A stretch of 64,000 bases of DNA, taken from positions 1,178,001-1,242,000 of the forward strand of contig NZ_CP032543.1 in NCBI RefSeq assembly GCF_003610995.1, read 5' to 3'. This stretch comes from Streptomyces griseus subsp. griseus. Lineage in GTDB: Bacteria > Actinomycetota > Actinomycetes > Streptomycetales > Streptomycetaceae. Below the pieces are notes generated by a model. That model saw nothing but the letters and a program-made list of their open reading frames with translations, did not search any database and was not told where the DNA came from. Made by a program: the position numbers and the translations under genes. Shown one piece after another: positions 25,734 through 36,457 of this stretch. Every line of letters starts with the position of its first letter. Within the stretch, counting starts at the first letter, position 1.

Positions 25734-27023
25734 TCACCAGCGCGGGATCGCCGGTGTCACCCATTCCGGGTCGCGCCTGCGCATCGCCGCCGCGTCGTCG
25801 CGCTCGCGGTGGGTGCCGTCGTCGGCCAGCCAGCGGCGGTGCAGGGCGGCCAGGCGGTCGTGGTCCAGCTGGACGCCGAGGCCGGGGGTGTCGGAGACGG
25901 TGAGCCGGCCGTCGGTGAAGGTGTGGCGTCCGGTGATCACATCTTCGGTCTGCCAGGGGTAGTGGCTGTCGCAGGCGTACGCGAGGTCCGGCACGGTGGC
26001 GGCGACCTGGGTCATCGCGGCGAGGCTGATGCCGAGGTGGGTGTTGGAGTGCATGGAGAGCCCGACGCCGAACGTGCGGCAGAGCGCGGCGAGTTCGCGG
26101 GTCCGGTGGAGGCCGCCCCAGTAGTGGTGGTCGCCGAGGACGATCTGTACGGCGTCGGCGGCGAAGGCCTCGGGGACCTCGGCGAGCGTGGTGACACACA
26201 TGTTGGTGGCCAGCGGGACGTCGGTGGCGGCGGAGACCGCGGCCATGGACCGGGTGCCGCTGGTGGGGTCCTCCAGGTATTCCAGGACGCCCTTGAGCTG
26301 CTCGGCGACGTACAGCGAGGTGGGGACGGACCAGGCGCCGTTGGGGTCCAGGCGGAGCGGGCGGCCGGGGAACGCCTCGGCCAGGGCGTGGATCGCGGCG
26401 ATCTCCTCGTCGGGCGGGAGGACGCCGCCCTTGAGCTTGAAGGAGCCGAAGCCGTACGTGTCGGCGAAGCGCCGGGCCTGGGCGACGATGCCCGCCGGGT
26501 CGAGGGCCGCGCCCCAGTCGTCGCGTTCGCCGTCCTGCGGGTGGCCGGCCCAGCGGTAGAAGAGGTACGCGCTGTACTCGACGGTGTCGCGGACCTTCCC
26601 GCCGAGCAGCGCGTGCACGGGCAGGCCGAGCGCCTTGCCGAGAGCGTCCAGGCAGGCGACCTCGAAGGCGGAGACGACGGAGAGGCGGATCTTGTCGGCG
26701 CTCTGGACCCCGCGCAGCCCGCCCGCCTCCACGCGGAGGTCCGCCTGCCGTGTGTCGCCGCACACCTCCTCGGCCAAGGCGAACAGCGCGTTCAGATCGG
26801 TGACCGTGCGGCCGGGAAGCGCCCGGGCGAGCGCGCCCGCGGGGTCCAGGTACTTCCCGTCCCCGTAGGTCTCCCCGACTCCGGTCACCCCGCCCCGCGT
26901 GACCACTTCCACGATGAGCCGGGGCGTGTACGGCTGGTGGACACCCTGGGCGTTGAGCAGGGGTGGATCGGCGACGAGGATCGGGGTGAGCCGGACCTCT
27001 TCGATGACCACGTCGGTACGCAT
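25734..27023 (-). CDS. gudD: Glucarate dehydratase (enolase superfamily)
   Basis: This 429-aa protein has the enolase-superfamily layout. An N-terminal capping domain is followed by a barrel with KLKGG (base lysine), RLDPNGAW, LEDPT and the catalytic HSNTHLGISL (His). It dehydrates D-glucarate (and often L-idarate) to 5-keto-4-deoxyglucarate. It is similar in length to E. coli GudD. The AT-rich inverted repeat TGAACTTTATTCA lies at 27027-27039, just before the start codon, and may be an operator. No other glucarate-pathway gene is adjacent. Confidence 0.87.
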   Translation of the reverse strand: MRTDVVIEEVRLTPILVADPPLLNAQGVHQPYTPRLIVEVVTRGGVTGVGETYGDGKYLDPAGALARALPGRTVTDLNALFALAEEVCGDTRQADLRVEAGGLRGVQSADKIRLSVVSAFEVACLDALGKALGLPVHALLGGKVRDTVEYSAYLFYRWAGHPQDGERDDWGAALDPAGIVAQARRFADTYGFGSFKLKGGVLPPDEEIAAIHALAEAFPGRPLRLDPNGAWSVPTSLYVAEQLKGVLEYLEDPTSGTRSMAAVSAATDVPLATNMCVTTLAEVPEAFAADAVQIVLGDHHYWGGLHRTRELAALCRTFGVGLSMHSNTHLGISLAAMTQVAATVPDLAYACDSHYPWQTEDVITGRHTFTDGRLTVSDTPGLGVQLDHDRLAALHRRWLADDGTHRERDDAAAMRRRDPEWVTPAIPRW

Positions 27024-27106
27024 ACATGAACTTTATTCAGGGATGAGACCTCCGACCAGAGTCCGGTGTCACTTCCGCCGCCCGATTACGGGAGTTCACT
27101 GGACGA

Positions 27107-27125
27107 CATACCGACTGGTCGGCAT
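27107..27125. promoter_or_regulatory. TetR-type operator before the kinase/acyl-CoA dehydrogenase operon
   Basis: CATACCGACTGGTCGGCAT contains the perfect inverted repeat CCGAC-TG-GTCGG (27111-27122), extended with one mismatch. It lies 79 bp before the kinase start. The left half, CATACCGAC(C/T)GGT, recurs at 34241-34257 before the SDR-ligase-TetR operon and at 53948-53967. Confidence 0.6.
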
Positions 27126-27203
27126 CATGGTCAGCGATCGTGGTCACGAGCAGGCGACCGCCTCGCCCGACCGCCTCGTTCCATCGCCCCGGAGGTACGC
27201 CCC

Positions 27204-28226
27204 ATGAGTCCCGTCCCCCCACCAGGTCTCGACCCGGAGCTGCTGCGCGGCCATCTGGACCGCGAACGGCCGGGGCTGGTGAGCGGACCCCTCGAAGCGC
27301 GGCTGATCGAGGGCGGCCGCTCGAACCTGACGTACACGGTCACCGACGGGACCGGCCGGTGGGTGGTCCGCAGGCCGCCGCTGGGCCATGTGCTGGCCAC
27401 CGCGCACGACATGAAGCGCGAGCACCGGGTGATCAGCGCCCTGCACCCCACCGCCGTGCCGGTGCCGGAGCCGGTGCTGCTCTGCGAGGACGATGCGGTG
27501 CTCGGTGCGCCCTTCTACGTCATGGAGCACGTCGAGGGCACCCCGTACCGCACCGCCGAACAGCTCGCTCCCCTGGGTCCCGAGCGCACCCGGGGCGCCG
27601 TTCTCGCGCTCGTGGACACGCTGGTCGACCTGCACGCGGTGGACCCGGTAGCCGTCGGGCTCGGGGACTTCGGGCGGCCGGAGGGGTTCCTGGACCGGCA
27701 GCTGCGGCGCTGGGGCAAGCAGCTGGACGCCTCCCGCAACCGCGATCTGGCCGGCATCGACGAGCTGCACGCCTCGCTGGGCCGGGAGCTGCCGGTCTCC
27801 CCCGCGCCCACCGTCGTCCACGGCGACTACCGCCTGGACAACGTGCTGCTCGGCCCGGACGACCGCATCAACGCCGTCCTGGACTGGGAGATGTCCACCC
27901 TGGGCGACCCGCTGACCGACCTCGGGCTCCTCGTGATGTACAGCTCCGACCTCGATCTGCCGCGCTCCCCCGTCTCCACCACCAGCGGCGCCGCCGGGCA
28001 CCCCTCCCCCGCCGAGCTGATCGAGCGGTACGCCGCCGGGTCGGGCCGGGACACCTCCGCGATCTCCTGGTACACCGCGTTCGCCTGGTTCAAGCTCGCC
28101 GTGATCCTGGAGGGCATCCACTACCGCTACACCCTCGGCCAGACCGTCGGCGCGGGCTTCGATCAGATCGGCGATCTGGTCCCGGTCTTCATCGAGCACG
28201 GCCTCACCACTCTCCAGGAAGGCTGA
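27204..28226 (+). CDS. APH-fold kinase paired with an acyl-CoA dehydrogenase (LvaA/ACAD11-N-like)
   Basis: This 340-aa phosphotransferase of the aminoglycoside phosphotransferase fold has the catalytic loop VVHGDYRLDNVLL and the metal motif VLDWEMSTLGDPLTDLG. This subgroup is found next to, or fused to, acyl-CoA dehydrogenases (human ACAD10/11; Pseudomonas LvaA). Those systems phosphorylate 4-hydroxyacyl-CoA so that it can be converted to a 2-enoyl-CoA. It is therefore unlikely to be an antibiotic-resistance gene. The ATG at 27204 follows a GGAGG site. The dehydrogenase gene starts 5 bp after its stop. Confidence 0.85.
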   Translation: MSPVPPPGLDPELLRGHLDRERPGLVSGPLEARLIEGGRSNLTYTVTDGTGRWVVRRPPLGHVLATAHDMKREHRVISALHPTAVPVPEPVLLCEDDAVLGAPFYVMEHVEGTPYRTAEQLAPLGPERTRGAVLALVDTLVDLHAVDPVAVGLGDFGRPEGFLDRQLRRWGKQLDASRNRDLAGIDELHASLGRELPVSPAPTVVHGDYRLDNVLLGPDDRINAVLDWEMSTLGDPLTDLGLLVMYSSDLDLPRSPVSTTSGAAGHPSPAELIERYAAGSGRDTSAISWYTAFAWFKLAVILEGIHYRYTLGQTVGAGFDQIGDLVPVFIEHGLTTLQEG

Positions 28227-28231
28227 ACCCC

Positions 28232-29446
28232 ATGGACTTCGCATTCGACGCCCGTACCGAGGAGCTGCGGAGCAGGCTGCTCGCCTTCATGGACGAGTAC
28301 GTCCACCCGGCCGAGAAGACCGACCACGAACAGCGGGCGCTGCTCACCTCGCCGTGGGACACCCCGGCGGTCGTGGACGAGCTGAAGGCGGAGGCGCGGC
28401 GGCAGGGGCTGTGGAATCTCTTCCTGCCCGACGCGGAGTACGGGGCCGGGCTGACGAACCTCCAGTACGCGCCGCTCGCCGAGATCACCGGCCGCTCACC
28501 GCACCTCGCGCCGACCGCGCTGAACTGCGCGGCCCCGGACACCGGGAACATGGAGGTCCTCCTCCAGTTCGCCACCGACGAGCAGAAGAAGCGGTGGCTG
28601 GAGCCGCTGCTGGCCGGGGAGATCCGTTCCGCGTTCGCGATGACGGAGCCGGAGGTGGCGTCGTCGGACGCGACGAACATCGAGACCCGGATCGTGCGGG
28701 ACGGCGACTCGTACGTCATCAACGGGCGCAAGTGGTACATCTCCGGGGCGATGAACCCGCAGTGCGCGGTCTTCATCGTGATGGGCAAGACCGACCCGGA
28801 CGGCGCCGACATCCGCCGCCAGCAGTCGATGATCCTGGTCCCGCGCGACACCCCGGGTCTTGAGGTGCGCCGCGCCATGCGGGTGTACGGGTACGAGGAC
28901 CACTCCCACGGCGGCCACGCCGAGGTGGTCTTCCATGACGTACGGGTGCCCGCGTCGAACCTGATCGGTGAGGAGGGCGGCGGATTCGGCATCGCCCAGG
29001 CGCGGCTGGGGCCGGGGCGGATCCACCACTGCATGCGGCTGATCGGGATGGCGGAGCGGGCCATCGAGTTGATGTGCCGCCGGGCGGTGGAACGTACGGC
29101 GTTCGGCAAGCCGCTGGCCCAGCAGGGTGTCGTGCAGAACTGGATCGCCGACGCCCGGGTGACGGTGGAGCAGCTGCGGCTGCTGGTGCTGAAGACGGCC
29201 TGGCTGATGGACACGGTGGGCAACAAGGGGGCGCACACCGAGATCCAGGCGATCAAGATCGCCACGCCGCGCGCGGTGGTGGACATCCTGGACTCCGCGG
29301 TGCAGCTGCACGGTGCGGGCGGGGTGAGCCAGGACTTCCCGCTGGCGGAGCTGTGGGCGTCGGCGCGGACGCTGCGGCTGGCGGACGGGCCAGACGAGGT
29401 GCACCAGCGGTCGCTGGCCCGGCGGGAGATCAAGCGGTACCTGTGA
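28232..29446 (+). CDS. Acyl-CoA dehydrogenase (ACAD11-type partner)
   Basis: This 404-aa flavoprotein has the standard three-domain fold. Motifs include SAFAMTEPEVASSDATNIET (FAD-binding middle domain), RTAFGKPLAQQG, and the C-terminal VQLHGAGGVSQDFPLAELWASARTLRLADGPDEVHQRSLARREI. The ending DGPDEVHQ is typical of the ACAD10/11 and FadE36-like group rather than classical beta-oxidation enzymes. It is the second gene of the operon with the APH-fold kinase, supporting joint work on a hydroxy- or branched acyl-CoA. A terminator follows. Confidence 0.87.
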   Translation: MDFAFDARTEELRSRLLAFMDEYVHPAEKTDHEQRALLTSPWDTPAVVDELKAEARRQGLWNLFLPDAEYGAGLTNLQYAPLAEITGRSPHLAPTALNCAAPDTGNMEVLLQFATDEQKKRWLEPLLAGEIRSAFAMTEPEVASSDATNIETRIVRDGDSYVINGRKWYISGAMNPQCAVFIVMGKTDPDGADIRRQQSMILVPRDTPGLEVRRAMRVYGYEDHSHGGHAEVVFHDVRVPASNLIGEEGGGFGIAQARLGPGRIHHCMRLIGMAERAIELMCRRAVERTAFGKPLAQQGVVQNWIADARVTVEQLRLLVLKTAWLMDTVGNKGAHTEIQAIKIATPRAVVDILDSAVQLHGAGGVSQDFPLAELWASARTLRLADGPDEVHQRSLARREIKRYL

Positions 29447-29452
29447 ACCGTG

Positions 29453-29481
29453 TGTGGCCCCCTCCTGGGGAGGGGGCCACA
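29453..29481. terminator. Bidirectional terminator after the acyl-CoA dehydrogenase gene
   Basis: TGTGGCCCCCTC (29453-29464) and GAGGGGGCCACA (29470-29481) form a perfect 12-bp stem with a 5-nt loop between two convergent genes. Confidence 0.82.
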
Positions 29482-29498
29482 GTCCGAGCGCCGGAAGG

Positions 29499-30992
<1,494 letters not shown>

Positions 30993-31094
30993 TCAAGAGC
31001 GGAAAGCGGACATGTCAGTTCCATTAACGAACACATATCGGCGTTTGGACGTGTTCAACCGGCTCTGAACAGGGCGCTGTCGAGCAGGCCGGTG

Positions 31095-31688
31095 TTACGG
31101 GCGCAGGGCCCGCAGCAGCAGATCCGCGAGGTGGTCGGCGACCTCCTGGCGGCTGAGCGGGCCGTCCGGGCGGTACCAGGTGGAGAGGTGGTGGACCGAG
31201 CCGAAGTGGTAGTCGACCACCAGGTCGGCGGGGGTGGCGGTGGAGAACACCCCGCTCCGCTGCCCCTCCTCGATCAGCGCCCGGAACCGCTCGTGGTAGC
31301 GGCGGCGCTCCACCCGTACCTGCTTGTTCTTCTCGGGGCTCAGGTGGTGCATGGAGCGGAAGAAGATCGCGGCGTCGTCCAGGTTGTCGATGGTCGTGAC
31401 GACCACGTCGGCGGCCGCGTCGCGCAGCCGCTGCTCGACGGGGGCCTCCGCGCCCGCGAAGGCGTCCAGCCGCTCCTGCTGGAGCCGCAGCACCCGGGCG
31501 TAGACCTCCTGGAGCAGGTCCTCCTTGGAGCCGAAGTAGTGGTAGAGCGCCCCCTTGGTGACGCCCGCCGCCTCGACGATCTCCTGGACCGAGGTGCGGT
31601 CGTACCCGCGCTCGGCGAAGAGCCGGGTGGCGGCGGCCAGCAGCCTCTGGGGGACGGGAGTGCCGTTCTGCTCCGTCGCCTTGACCAT
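31095..31688 (-). CDS. TetR-family regulator of the acyl-CoA operons
   Basis: This 197-aa TetR protein has its HTH in residues ~10-58 (QRLLAAATRLFAERGYDRTSVQEIVEAAGVTKGALYHYFGSKEDLL). The C-terminal ligand-binding domain resembles fatty-acyl-CoA responsive members. I chose the ATG at 31688 because AGGTGG lies 6 bp upstream. The upstream ATG at 31709 lacks a ribosome-binding site. It is the last gene of the SDR, acyl-CoA ligase, TetR operon (49-bp gap), so it is probably autoregulated through the operator at 34241-34257. It is a candidate repressor for the kinase/acyl-CoA dehydrogenase operon too. Confidence 0.87.
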   Translation of the reverse strand: MVKATEQNGTPVPQRLLAAATRLFAERGYDRTSVQEIVEAAGVTKGALYHYFGSKEDLLQEVYARVLRLQQERLDAFAGAEAPVEQRLRDAAADVVVTTIDNLDDAAIFFRSMHHLSPEKNKQVRVERRRYHERFRALIEEGQRSGVFSTATPADLVVDYHFGSVHHLSTWYRPDGPLSRQEVADHLADLLLRALRP

Positions 31689-31737
31689 GAGCCGCCACCT
31701 GCCTTTCATACCGTGCGTTCGCTGTTCCGACGAGGTT

Positions 31738-33421
31738 CTAACGGGAGGAACGCAGTTCCCGCCTGAGGATCTTCCCACTCGCCGTCTTCGGCAGCTCGCT
31801 CAGGATCTCCACCTCGCGCGGATACTTGTACGCCGCGAGCCTTTCCTTGCAGTACGTCCCCAGCTCACCCGGTTCCACGGATGCGCCCGGACGCAGACTG
31901 ACATAGGCCCGTACGGTCTCCCCCCGGTACGCGTCGGGCACGCCTACGACGGCCGCCTCGCGCACCGCCGGGTGGGTGTACAGGACGTCCTCCACCTCAC
32001 GGGGCCAGACCTTGAACCCCGAGGCGTTGATCATGTCCTTCTTGCGGTCGACGACGTAGAGCCAGCCCGCCGCGTCCATGAACCCGATGTCGCCGGTGCG
32101 CAGCTCGCCGTCCGGGAAAGCGGCCTCGGTGGCCTCGGGGAGGTTCCAGTAGCCGGAGACCACCTGGGGGCCGCGGACCGTGATCTCGCCCTGCTCCCCG
32201 AAGGGCACCTCCCGCCCCGTCTCGTCGAGGATCCGTACGACGGTGTCGGGGCCGGGCACGCCGACGGAGAGGGTGCCGGAGCCCGGGTCCACCGGGGCCT
32301 CGCGCTCGGGCGGGACCGAGGCGCAGGGGGCGGTGCACTCGGTGAGGCCGTAGCCGTTGCGGATGTACGGGCCGAAGCCGGCGCGGAACTTCTCCACCAG
32401 CGCGGGCGGCAGCGGAGCGCCGCCGGAGGAGATCACCTGGAAGGAGGCGAAGTGGTCCGGCGTGACGTCCGGGTGGGCGGCCAGGGCCATGAAGGCGGTG
32501 GAGGGGCCGACCGTGTAGGCCGGGCGGTGGGCGGCGAAGGCGTCGAGGACGACGCCCGCCTCGAAGCGGTAGGCCAGGACCAGAGTGCCCGCGTTGGCGA
32601 TGCAGGCGGCGAGCTCGCAGACCATGCCGGTGATGTGGAAGAGCGGGGCGAGCGCGAAGTAGGCGGAGCCCTCGGCCACGGGGTGGCCGGTGCGCTGGCG
32701 TTCCGCGTTGACCATGATGTTGGCGTGGGAGTTCATGGCGCCCTTGGGGATGCCGCTGGTCCCGGAGGTGTAGCTGATCAGCGCCACGTCCCCGGCGGTG
32801 AGCTCCCGGCCGTCCGGGGGCGCGTGGCCGGCCCGGGCGACCGTCAGCAGGTCGTCGGCCAGGTCGTCGGGGCCGGGGCGGGGAGCCGCTCGAAGCCCAG
32901 CACACGGGGGTCGTCCACGCTCTGGAGGTCCAGCTCGCAGGCGGTCAGCGCGATGGTGAGGTCCGGGGCGGCCTCGGCGGTCTCCCGCAGATACGCCGCC
33001 CAGGCCCGGTCCGAGCAGACGAGGGCGGTGACCCCGGCGTCCTTCAGCACGTGCCCGACCTCGCCGGACCTGTACATCGGATTGAGCGGTACGACGGTGG
33101 CCCCCGCCTTCCATGCGCCGAGGAGCGCGAGGACGAAGTGCGGGCTGTTCTGGAGCATGATCGCGACCCGGTCGCCGTGCCGCAGGCCCCGGGCGGCGAG
33201 GTGTCCGGCCACCGAGTCGGAGAGCGCGTCGGTCTCGGCGTAGGTCAGGCGCCCGTCGAAGTAGGCGAGGGCCGGGTGGTCTTCGGGGCCCTCGCGACGG
33301 CGTCCCGGAAGGCGTGCAGCACGGTCGGGGCGGGGGTGATCGGGGCCCGCTGGGCGTCGCTGAGGAGGGCGAGCCACGGCTTGGCCGCGTAACGGGAAGG
33401 GGTGGAACCCGCGTCGGTCAT
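31738..33421 (-). pseudogene. FadD-like acyl-CoA ligase, split by two single-base frameshifts
   Basis: Three frames combine into one class I adenylate-forming enzyme of ~561 aa. The first starts at the ATG at 33421 (MTDAGSTPSRYAAKPW). The second runs from HPALAYFDGRLTYAETDAL. The third carries the core motifs ISYTSGTSGIPKGA (ATP loop), GYGLTECT, GELRTGDIGFMD, VVDRKKDMI and KTASGKILRREL (acyl-adenylate lysine). Adding one C at about 33284 and one at about 32873 (plus strand) restores a continuous reading frame. All catalytic motifs survive, so sequencing error is likely. The start codon overlaps the SDR stop (ATGA), giving operon coupling. Confidence 0.85.
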
Positions 33422-34191
33422 GCGCCGCTCGCCTCCCACTTCTGCTGGAGGCGGTTCATGCTGCCCATCCACCGGTCGGGGTCGGTGGCGCGCGCCTGGT
33501 AGTACCCGGCGACCTCGGGGTGCGGCAGGACCAGGAAGCGGTCGGCCGCCATCGCGTCGAACAGCGCGTCGGCGACCGCGTCCGGCTCGATGGCTCCGGG
33601 GGCGAGCACCAGCTCACCGGCCGAACCGGCGGCGGTGAGCATGTCCGTACGTACGCCCTGCGGGCAGATGGCGTGAACCTTGATGCCGCGGTGGCGGTAG
33701 GTGAGCGAGAGCCACTCGGCGAAGGCCACCGCCCCGTGCTTGGTGACGCTGTAGGGGGCCGCGCCCATCATCGTCAGCAGTCCGGCGGCGGAGGCGGTGG
33801 TGACGAAGCGCCCGCTGCCGCGCTCCAGCCACTGCGGCAGCAGGGCCCTGGCCGCGCGGACGTGGGCCATCACATTGACGTCCCAGGCGGCGGCCCAGAC
33901 CTCCTCGTCGGCGAACGCGTCACCGGGCGAGGCGAGTCCGGCGTTGGCGCAGTAGATGTCCACCGTGCCGTCCAGCGCGTCTCGGGCCGCCTCCACGATG
34001 CCGGAGGCGTCCCCGGCGACGGCGGTCCCGCCGATCTCCTCCGCGAGCAGCTCGATGCGCGCGGGGTCGAGGTCGTTGACGACGACCCGCGCGCCCTGCT
34101 CGGCGAACCTGCGGGCCAGGGCGGCGCCGATGCCGCCTCCAGCCCCTGTGACCACTACGCCGGCGCCTCGCACCGTATCCGCCGTGCTCAT
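33418..34191 (-). CDS. Short-chain dehydrogenase/reductase
   Basis: This 257-aa classical SDR has the cofactor motif TGAGGGIG (near residue 16), the structural motif CANAG and the catalytic YSVTK with upstream Ser (VTTASAAG). An Asp after the second strand (VVVNDLD) suggests NAD(H) preference. It is the first gene of the SDR, acyl-CoA ligase, TetR operon and overlaps the ligase start by 4 bp (ATGA). It likely oxidises a hydroxyacyl intermediate or an alcohol in the same pathway. Confidence 0.88.
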   Translation of the reverse strand: MSTADTVRGAGVVVTGAGGGIGAALARRFAEQGARVVVNDLDPARIELLAEEIGGTAVAGDASGIVEAARDALDGTVDIYCANAGLASPGDAFADEEVWAAAWDVNVMAHVRAARALLPQWLERGSGRFVTTASAAGLLTMMGAAPYSVTKHGAVAFAEWLSLTYRHRGIKVHAICPQGVRTDMLTAAGSAGELVLAPGAIEPDAVADALFDAMAADRFLVLPHPEVAGYYQARATDPDRWMGSMNRLQQKWEASGA

Positions 34192-34240
34192 CGTCGTACC
34201 GCCTTCCGTCCACCTGCGTCCGGTCCCTCCGCACCGGCAG

Positions 34241-34257
34241 ACTAACCGGTCGGTATG
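34241..34257. promoter_or_regulatory. TetR-type operator before the SDR-ligase-TetR operon
   Basis: On the minus strand this reads CATACCGACCGGTTAGT, containing ACCG-AC-CGGT. It lies 50 bp before the SDR start codon. It matches the operator-like site at 27107-27125 over CATACCGAC(C/T)GGT. Confidence 0.55.
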
Positions 34258-34409
34258 TGATCGGGGAAGGGCCGGGAAGGCCCCCGGGGCAGGTCGGCGG
34301 GGTGGCGGTCCGGCTCGGGGAATCGGCGCGGCCCGGGTCGTTCCGTGCGGCCTGCGGTCGCGCTAGCGTGCGTGGCCATGACAGTCGGCGCGATCATGGA
34401 GGTAGCGGA

Positions 34410-35678
34410 ATGAGTCTGTCCCGACGTGGTGTGCTGGCCGCCGGAGGCGCTCTGGGAGCGCTGGCGGCCGGTACCGGTGGAGCAGCGGCCACCGCCTCCG
34501 TACGCGGCCCCGGGCACGGGCGCACACGGGTGCGTACCGGCTTCGACCGGCTGGCGGCCGACGGCTACCGGCTGCTGAGGGGCCGGAAGGTCGGCATCGT
34601 CACCAACCCGACCGGGGTCACCGCCGACGTACGGCACATCGTCGACGTGATGCACCCGGACTCCCGGGTGAACCTGACCGCCGTCTTCGGCCCCGAGCAC
34701 GGCTTCCGGGGGACCGCGCAGGCGGGCGGTTCGGAGGGGCGCTACGACGACCCGGCGACCGGGCTGCCGGTCTACGACACGTACCTCAAGAGCGGGCAGG
34801 AGCTCGCGGACATCTTCACCGCGTCGGGCGTGGACACGGTGCTCTTCGACATCCAGGACGCGGGCGCGCGCTTCTACACGTACATCTGGACGCTGTACGA
34901 CTGCATGGAGGCGGCCGCGCTCGCGGGCAAGCGGCTGGTGGTGCTGGACCGGCCCAACCCGGTGACCGGGCGGGCGGCGCTGGGTCCGGTGCTGGACCCG
35001 GCGTTCGCCACGTTCGTCGGCCGCCGGGAGATCGCCCAGGCGCACGGGATGACGGTGGCGGAGCTGGCGCTGTTCTTCAACGCGGAGTTCCTGCACGAGA
35101 ATCCGGTGCGGCTGGAGGTGGTGACGATGTCGGGATGGCGGCGCTCGGACTTCTTCGACGCCACCGGACTCCCGTGGGTGCCGCCGAGTCCGAACATGCC
35201 GACGCCGGAGACAGCCCTCGTCTACCCCGGCACCTGCCTCTTCGAGGGCACGAACCTCTCCGAGGGCCGGGGCACCACGCGCCCCTTCGAGCTGCTGGGC
35301 GCGGAGGGCATCGACCACCGCTGGGCGGCCGCCGCCAACGCGCTGCGGCTGCCGGGGGTCGCCTTCCGGGAGGCGTACTTCGCGCCGACGTTCTCCAAGT
35401 TCGAGGGGAAGACGGTGGGCGGGGTGCAGGTGCACGTCCAGGACCGGGAGGTCTTCGACCCGGTGCGCACGGGCATCGGCCTGCTGGTCACGGCGAAGCG
35501 GACGTGGAGCGGGTTCGCCTGGCGCCCGGACAACTGGATCGACAAGCTCACCGGGAACACCAGGGTCCGCACCATGATCGACGCCGGGGCGGACACGGAC
35601 GCGGTGGTGGCGGCGTGGCAGGCGGACCTGACGGCGTTCCGGGCGAAGCGGCGGAGGTATCTGCGGTACGGGGGGTAG
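34410..35678 (+). CDS. Tat-exported DUF1343 protein (NamZ-type exo-N-acetylmuramidase)
   Basis: This 422-aa protein begins MSLSRRGVLAAGGALGALAAG, a twin-arginine (SRRGV) signal peptide. The rest is a full DUF1343 domain (KVGIVTNPTGVTADVRHIVDVM, FGPEHGFRG, DTVLFDIQDAGARFYTYIWTL, LVVLDRPNPVTG, VYPGTCLFEGTNLSEGRGT). DUF1343 proteins of the NamZ/YbbC family are exo-beta-N-acetylmuramidases (CAZy GH171) that remove MurNAc from the ends of peptidoglycan fragments. A role in cell-wall turnover or scavenging outside the membrane is likely. The ATG at 34410 follows a GGAGG site; the upstream frame is not coding. Confidence 0.87.
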   Translation: MSLSRRGVLAAGGALGALAAGTGGAAATASVRGPGHGRTRVRTGFDRLAADGYRLLRGRKVGIVTNPTGVTADVRHIVDVMHPDSRVNLTAVFGPEHGFRGTAQAGGSEGRYDDPATGLPVYDTYLKSGQELADIFTASGVDTVLFDIQDAGARFYTYIWTLYDCMEAAALAGKRLVVLDRPNPVTGRAALGPVLDPAFATFVGRREIAQAHGMTVAELALFFNAEFLHENPVRLEVVTMSGWRRSDFFDATGLPWVPPSPNMPTPETALVYPGTCLFEGTNLSEGRGTTRPFELLGAEGIDHRWAAAANALRLPGVAFREAYFAPTFSKFEGKTVGGVQVHVQDREVFDPVRTGIGLLVTAKRTWSGFAWRPDNWIDKLTGNTRVRTMIDAGADTDAVVAAWQADLTAFRAKRRRYLRYGG

Positions 35679-35698
35679 TGCGGGGCCCGTCGCCGGGT

Positions 35699-36180
35699 TC
35701 AGCCGGCGAGGTCGCGGTCGGCGAGGTACTCGCCGTCGTCCGTCAGGCCCCCCTTGCGGTGGCCGAGCTCAAGGGAGAACTGCTCCGGCCGCCCTCCCCG
35801 GGGTGCCAGGTGACCGTCGAGACCGTCCCGCCCCGCCGGCGGATCTCCTCGTTCACCGCCCCCACCGCGAACCGTCCGTACCCCCGGCCCCGCTCCCCGG
35901 CCGCGACGGCGGGCCGCCGGAGGCCGGAGCGCGGCGGGGCGTCCGGCACACCGGCGTCGTAGCCGAACCGCGCGTCGGAGAAGGCCGTCACGAAGCCCAC
36001 GATGCGGTCGCCGTCGTGGATCAGCCGGGGCCAGGCGGCCTCGGGGTGCACACAGGCCTCGGCCAAGGACCGCGCGACCGGCGGGACGAACTTCCGCTGC
36101 TCGGGGGCGACTTCCAGCCGACAGGCGTCCAGCACGGTGTCGGGCGTGACCTTTTCGAGGCGGAGGGAGGCGGCTGTCAT
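35699..36180 (-). pseudogene. GNAT acetyltransferase, one frameshift near its C-terminus
   Basis: The frame from the ATG at 36180 (MTAASLRLEKVTPDTV) includes the acetyl-CoA loop region LAVAAGERGRGYGRFAV-like (here RPAVAAGERGRGYGRFAVGAV) and VTWHPGEGG, and then goes out of frame. Adding one G near 35787 on the plus strand restores PEQFSLELGHRKGGLTDDGEYLADRDLAG and a stop at 35699, giving a 160-aa N-acetyltransferase of the usual length. The substrate is unknown. As with the other frameshifts here, a base missing from a short G/C run may be technical. Confidence 0.8.
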
Positions 36181-36457
36181 AGGGACGGCCAAGCGCACCC
36201 GTCCGGGGGCTCAGTCACCAGTTCTCCCTGGTCAGCGGTGGGTGCGAACAGCCTCCGGACGCCGGGGCAGCACAAGCCCCCGCACACCCGCGCGCCCTCT
36301 CACCACCCGTCCGTGCGCCGTTCCGCTTCTGTCCGTGACCCCCGCCCGACATGGGGAGTCTCAGCCAATGGGCGGTTTCCATCTTTCGATGGAGCCGAAA
36401 CGGGCAGGCGTACGTCCACTCCTTGACGCCGAAGGACGAACGACGGAGGTGGCAGGC
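36181..36457. other. Intergenic region, no gene seen
   Basis: This 277-bp promoter region lies between the divergent GNAT gene and the Zn-ribbon protein gene. The only clear structure is a small hairpin TCCATC-TTTC-GATGGA at 36378-36393, which lies 65 bp before the downstream start codon. I could not match it to a known riboswitch. Confidence 0.5.

Noticed and set aside
27204..28226. Aminoglycoside resistance kinase
   Set aside because: The APH fold is present, but the operon with an acyl-CoA dehydrogenase and the subgroup motifs point to acyl-CoA metabolism.
36340..36430. A riboswitch before the Zn-ribbon protein
   Set aside because: Only one short hairpin is visible and no conserved riboswitch core could be recognised.
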